Under the pieces are notes generated by a model. That model was not told the DNA's origin and searched no databases. It saw only the letters and a list, made by a program, of their open reading frames with translations. A stretch of DNA of 5,899 bases. It comes from WHSV01 sp050694055 (GTDB lineage: Bacteria > Actinomycetota > CADDZG01 > WHSQ01). Shown one piece after another: positions 5,518 to 5,899 of this stretch (positions within the stretch are counted from its first letter, which is position 1; each line of letters begins with the position of its first letter). The position numbers were made by a program, and so were the translations under genes. Location of the stretch: assembly GCA_050694055.1 (NCBI GenBank), contig JBOGWX010000037.1:1-5899 (forward strand). The letters are read 5' to 3'.

Positions 5518-5899
5518 GTCGATTGCGCCGAGGCAGTCTTTGGGCCACCCTGGCTGTGGCGACGGTATCTGCGGGCATCGATGCAGCCACCAAGGTCGCG
5601 GCCACAAGCCTCATGGATCACCCGGTCGATCTCGGCATCGTGTCGCTCCGGGTAGTAAGGAACTCTGGCGTCGCGTTCGGTCTCGGCGCGGAAGTGCCGT
5701 CGTGGCTGCTTCTGGTATTGACCGCCGTGGTCGCCGTGGTGCTCGTCGTCGCGATGATCCGAGATGGGTTGCCGAGCAACCTCGCAGCCGGGCTCGTTTT
5801 CGGCGGAGCCGTGGCCAACATCGGCGACCGCGCCCTGGACGGAACTGTCGTCGACGTCATCGATCTGCGGTGGTGGCCGGCCTTCAACCTTGCCGACGT
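5514..5899 (+). CDS. lspA: Lipoprotein signal peptidase II, partial (cut by window end)
   Basis: The first 128 codons of an aspartyl membrane protease that removes signal peptides from lipid-modified prolipoproteins. The family motifs appear in order: D23 in GIDAATK, the NSGVAFGL motif (50-57), NIGDR with catalytic-type D105, VVDVIDL, and FNLAD with the second catalytic-type D128, two bases before the window ends. Hydrophobic segments at about 10-28, 62-82 and 90-103 fit a four-helix LspA, the last helix being off the end. The GTG at 5514 overlaps the ATPase stop as GTGA, so it is coupled to the efflux pump. lspA beside Cd/Pb pumps is known (PbrC with PbrB in Cupriavidus pbr), so this may be an accessory copy co-induced by metal rather than the housekeeping one. 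It could also serve the two lipoproteins encoded upstream; that is inference. Confidence 0.93.
   Translation, partial: MSRLRRGSLWATLAVATVSAGIDAATKVAATSLMDHPVDLGIVSLRVVRNSGVAFGLGAEVPSWLLLVLTAVVAVVLVVAMIRDGLPSNLAAGLVFGGAVANIGDRALDGTVVDVIDLRWWPAFNLAD

Noticed and set aside
4168..5607. Long open frame on the - strand opposite the ATPase (479 codons)
   Set aside because: Antisense to a complete P1B ATPase with all motifs; low-complexity Arg/Asp/His-rich translation, typical of the complement of G/C-ending codons.

Overview
This is a high-GC, gene-dense bacterial segment, most plausibly from an actinobacterium (Actinomycetota). That inference rests on G/C-rich third codon positions, GTG and TTG starts, short gene overlaps, and a regulator whose cysteine layout matches the mycobacterial Cd/Pb sensor CmtR. 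No rRNA, tRNA, insertion sequence, CRISPR array or integrase is visible, so the exact taxon and chromosomal versus mobile location cannot be decided from the window.

Region 1 (about 80-2675, + strand) is a tightly packed operon for extracytoplasmic thiol-disulfide chemistry. It encodes a 73-residue single-pass membrane protein, a CcdA/DsbD-type electron-transfer membrane protein, a membrane-anchored TlpA/ResA-type thioredoxin with a WCIPC active site, and a lipoprotein that joins an Ig-like (FixH/YtkA-like) domain to a thioredoxin fold with an unusual C-x4-C motif. The likely flow is reducing equivalents from cytoplasmic thioredoxin through CcdA to the TlpA-like protein and/or the lipoprotein. 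The 73-residue ORF and ccdA share one reading frame, split only by a single TAG.

Region 2 (2672-3253) holds one small lipoprotein gene on the - strand, convergent with region 1 and sharing a CTAG that supplies both stop codons. Upstream of it lies a 264-base intergenic stretch with several inverted repeats and an AT-rich part, the likely control region of the next operon.

Region 3 (3254-5899, + strand) is a heavy-metal resistance operon: a CmtR-like ArsR-family repressor with C58, C62 and C104; a P1B-type metal-efflux ATPase of 641 residues with no N-terminal metal-binding domain, an APC motif in place of CPC/SPC, and a single cysteine; and the first 128 codons of lspA (lipoprotein signal peptidase II), cut by the window end. 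All junctions are ATGA or GTGA overlaps. Linkage of lspA to Cd/Pb efflux genes is known (for example pbrC beside pbrB in Cupriavidus). Here it coincides with two lipoprotein genes next door, so the window could represent one envelope metal/thiol stress locus. That functional link is inference from proximity.
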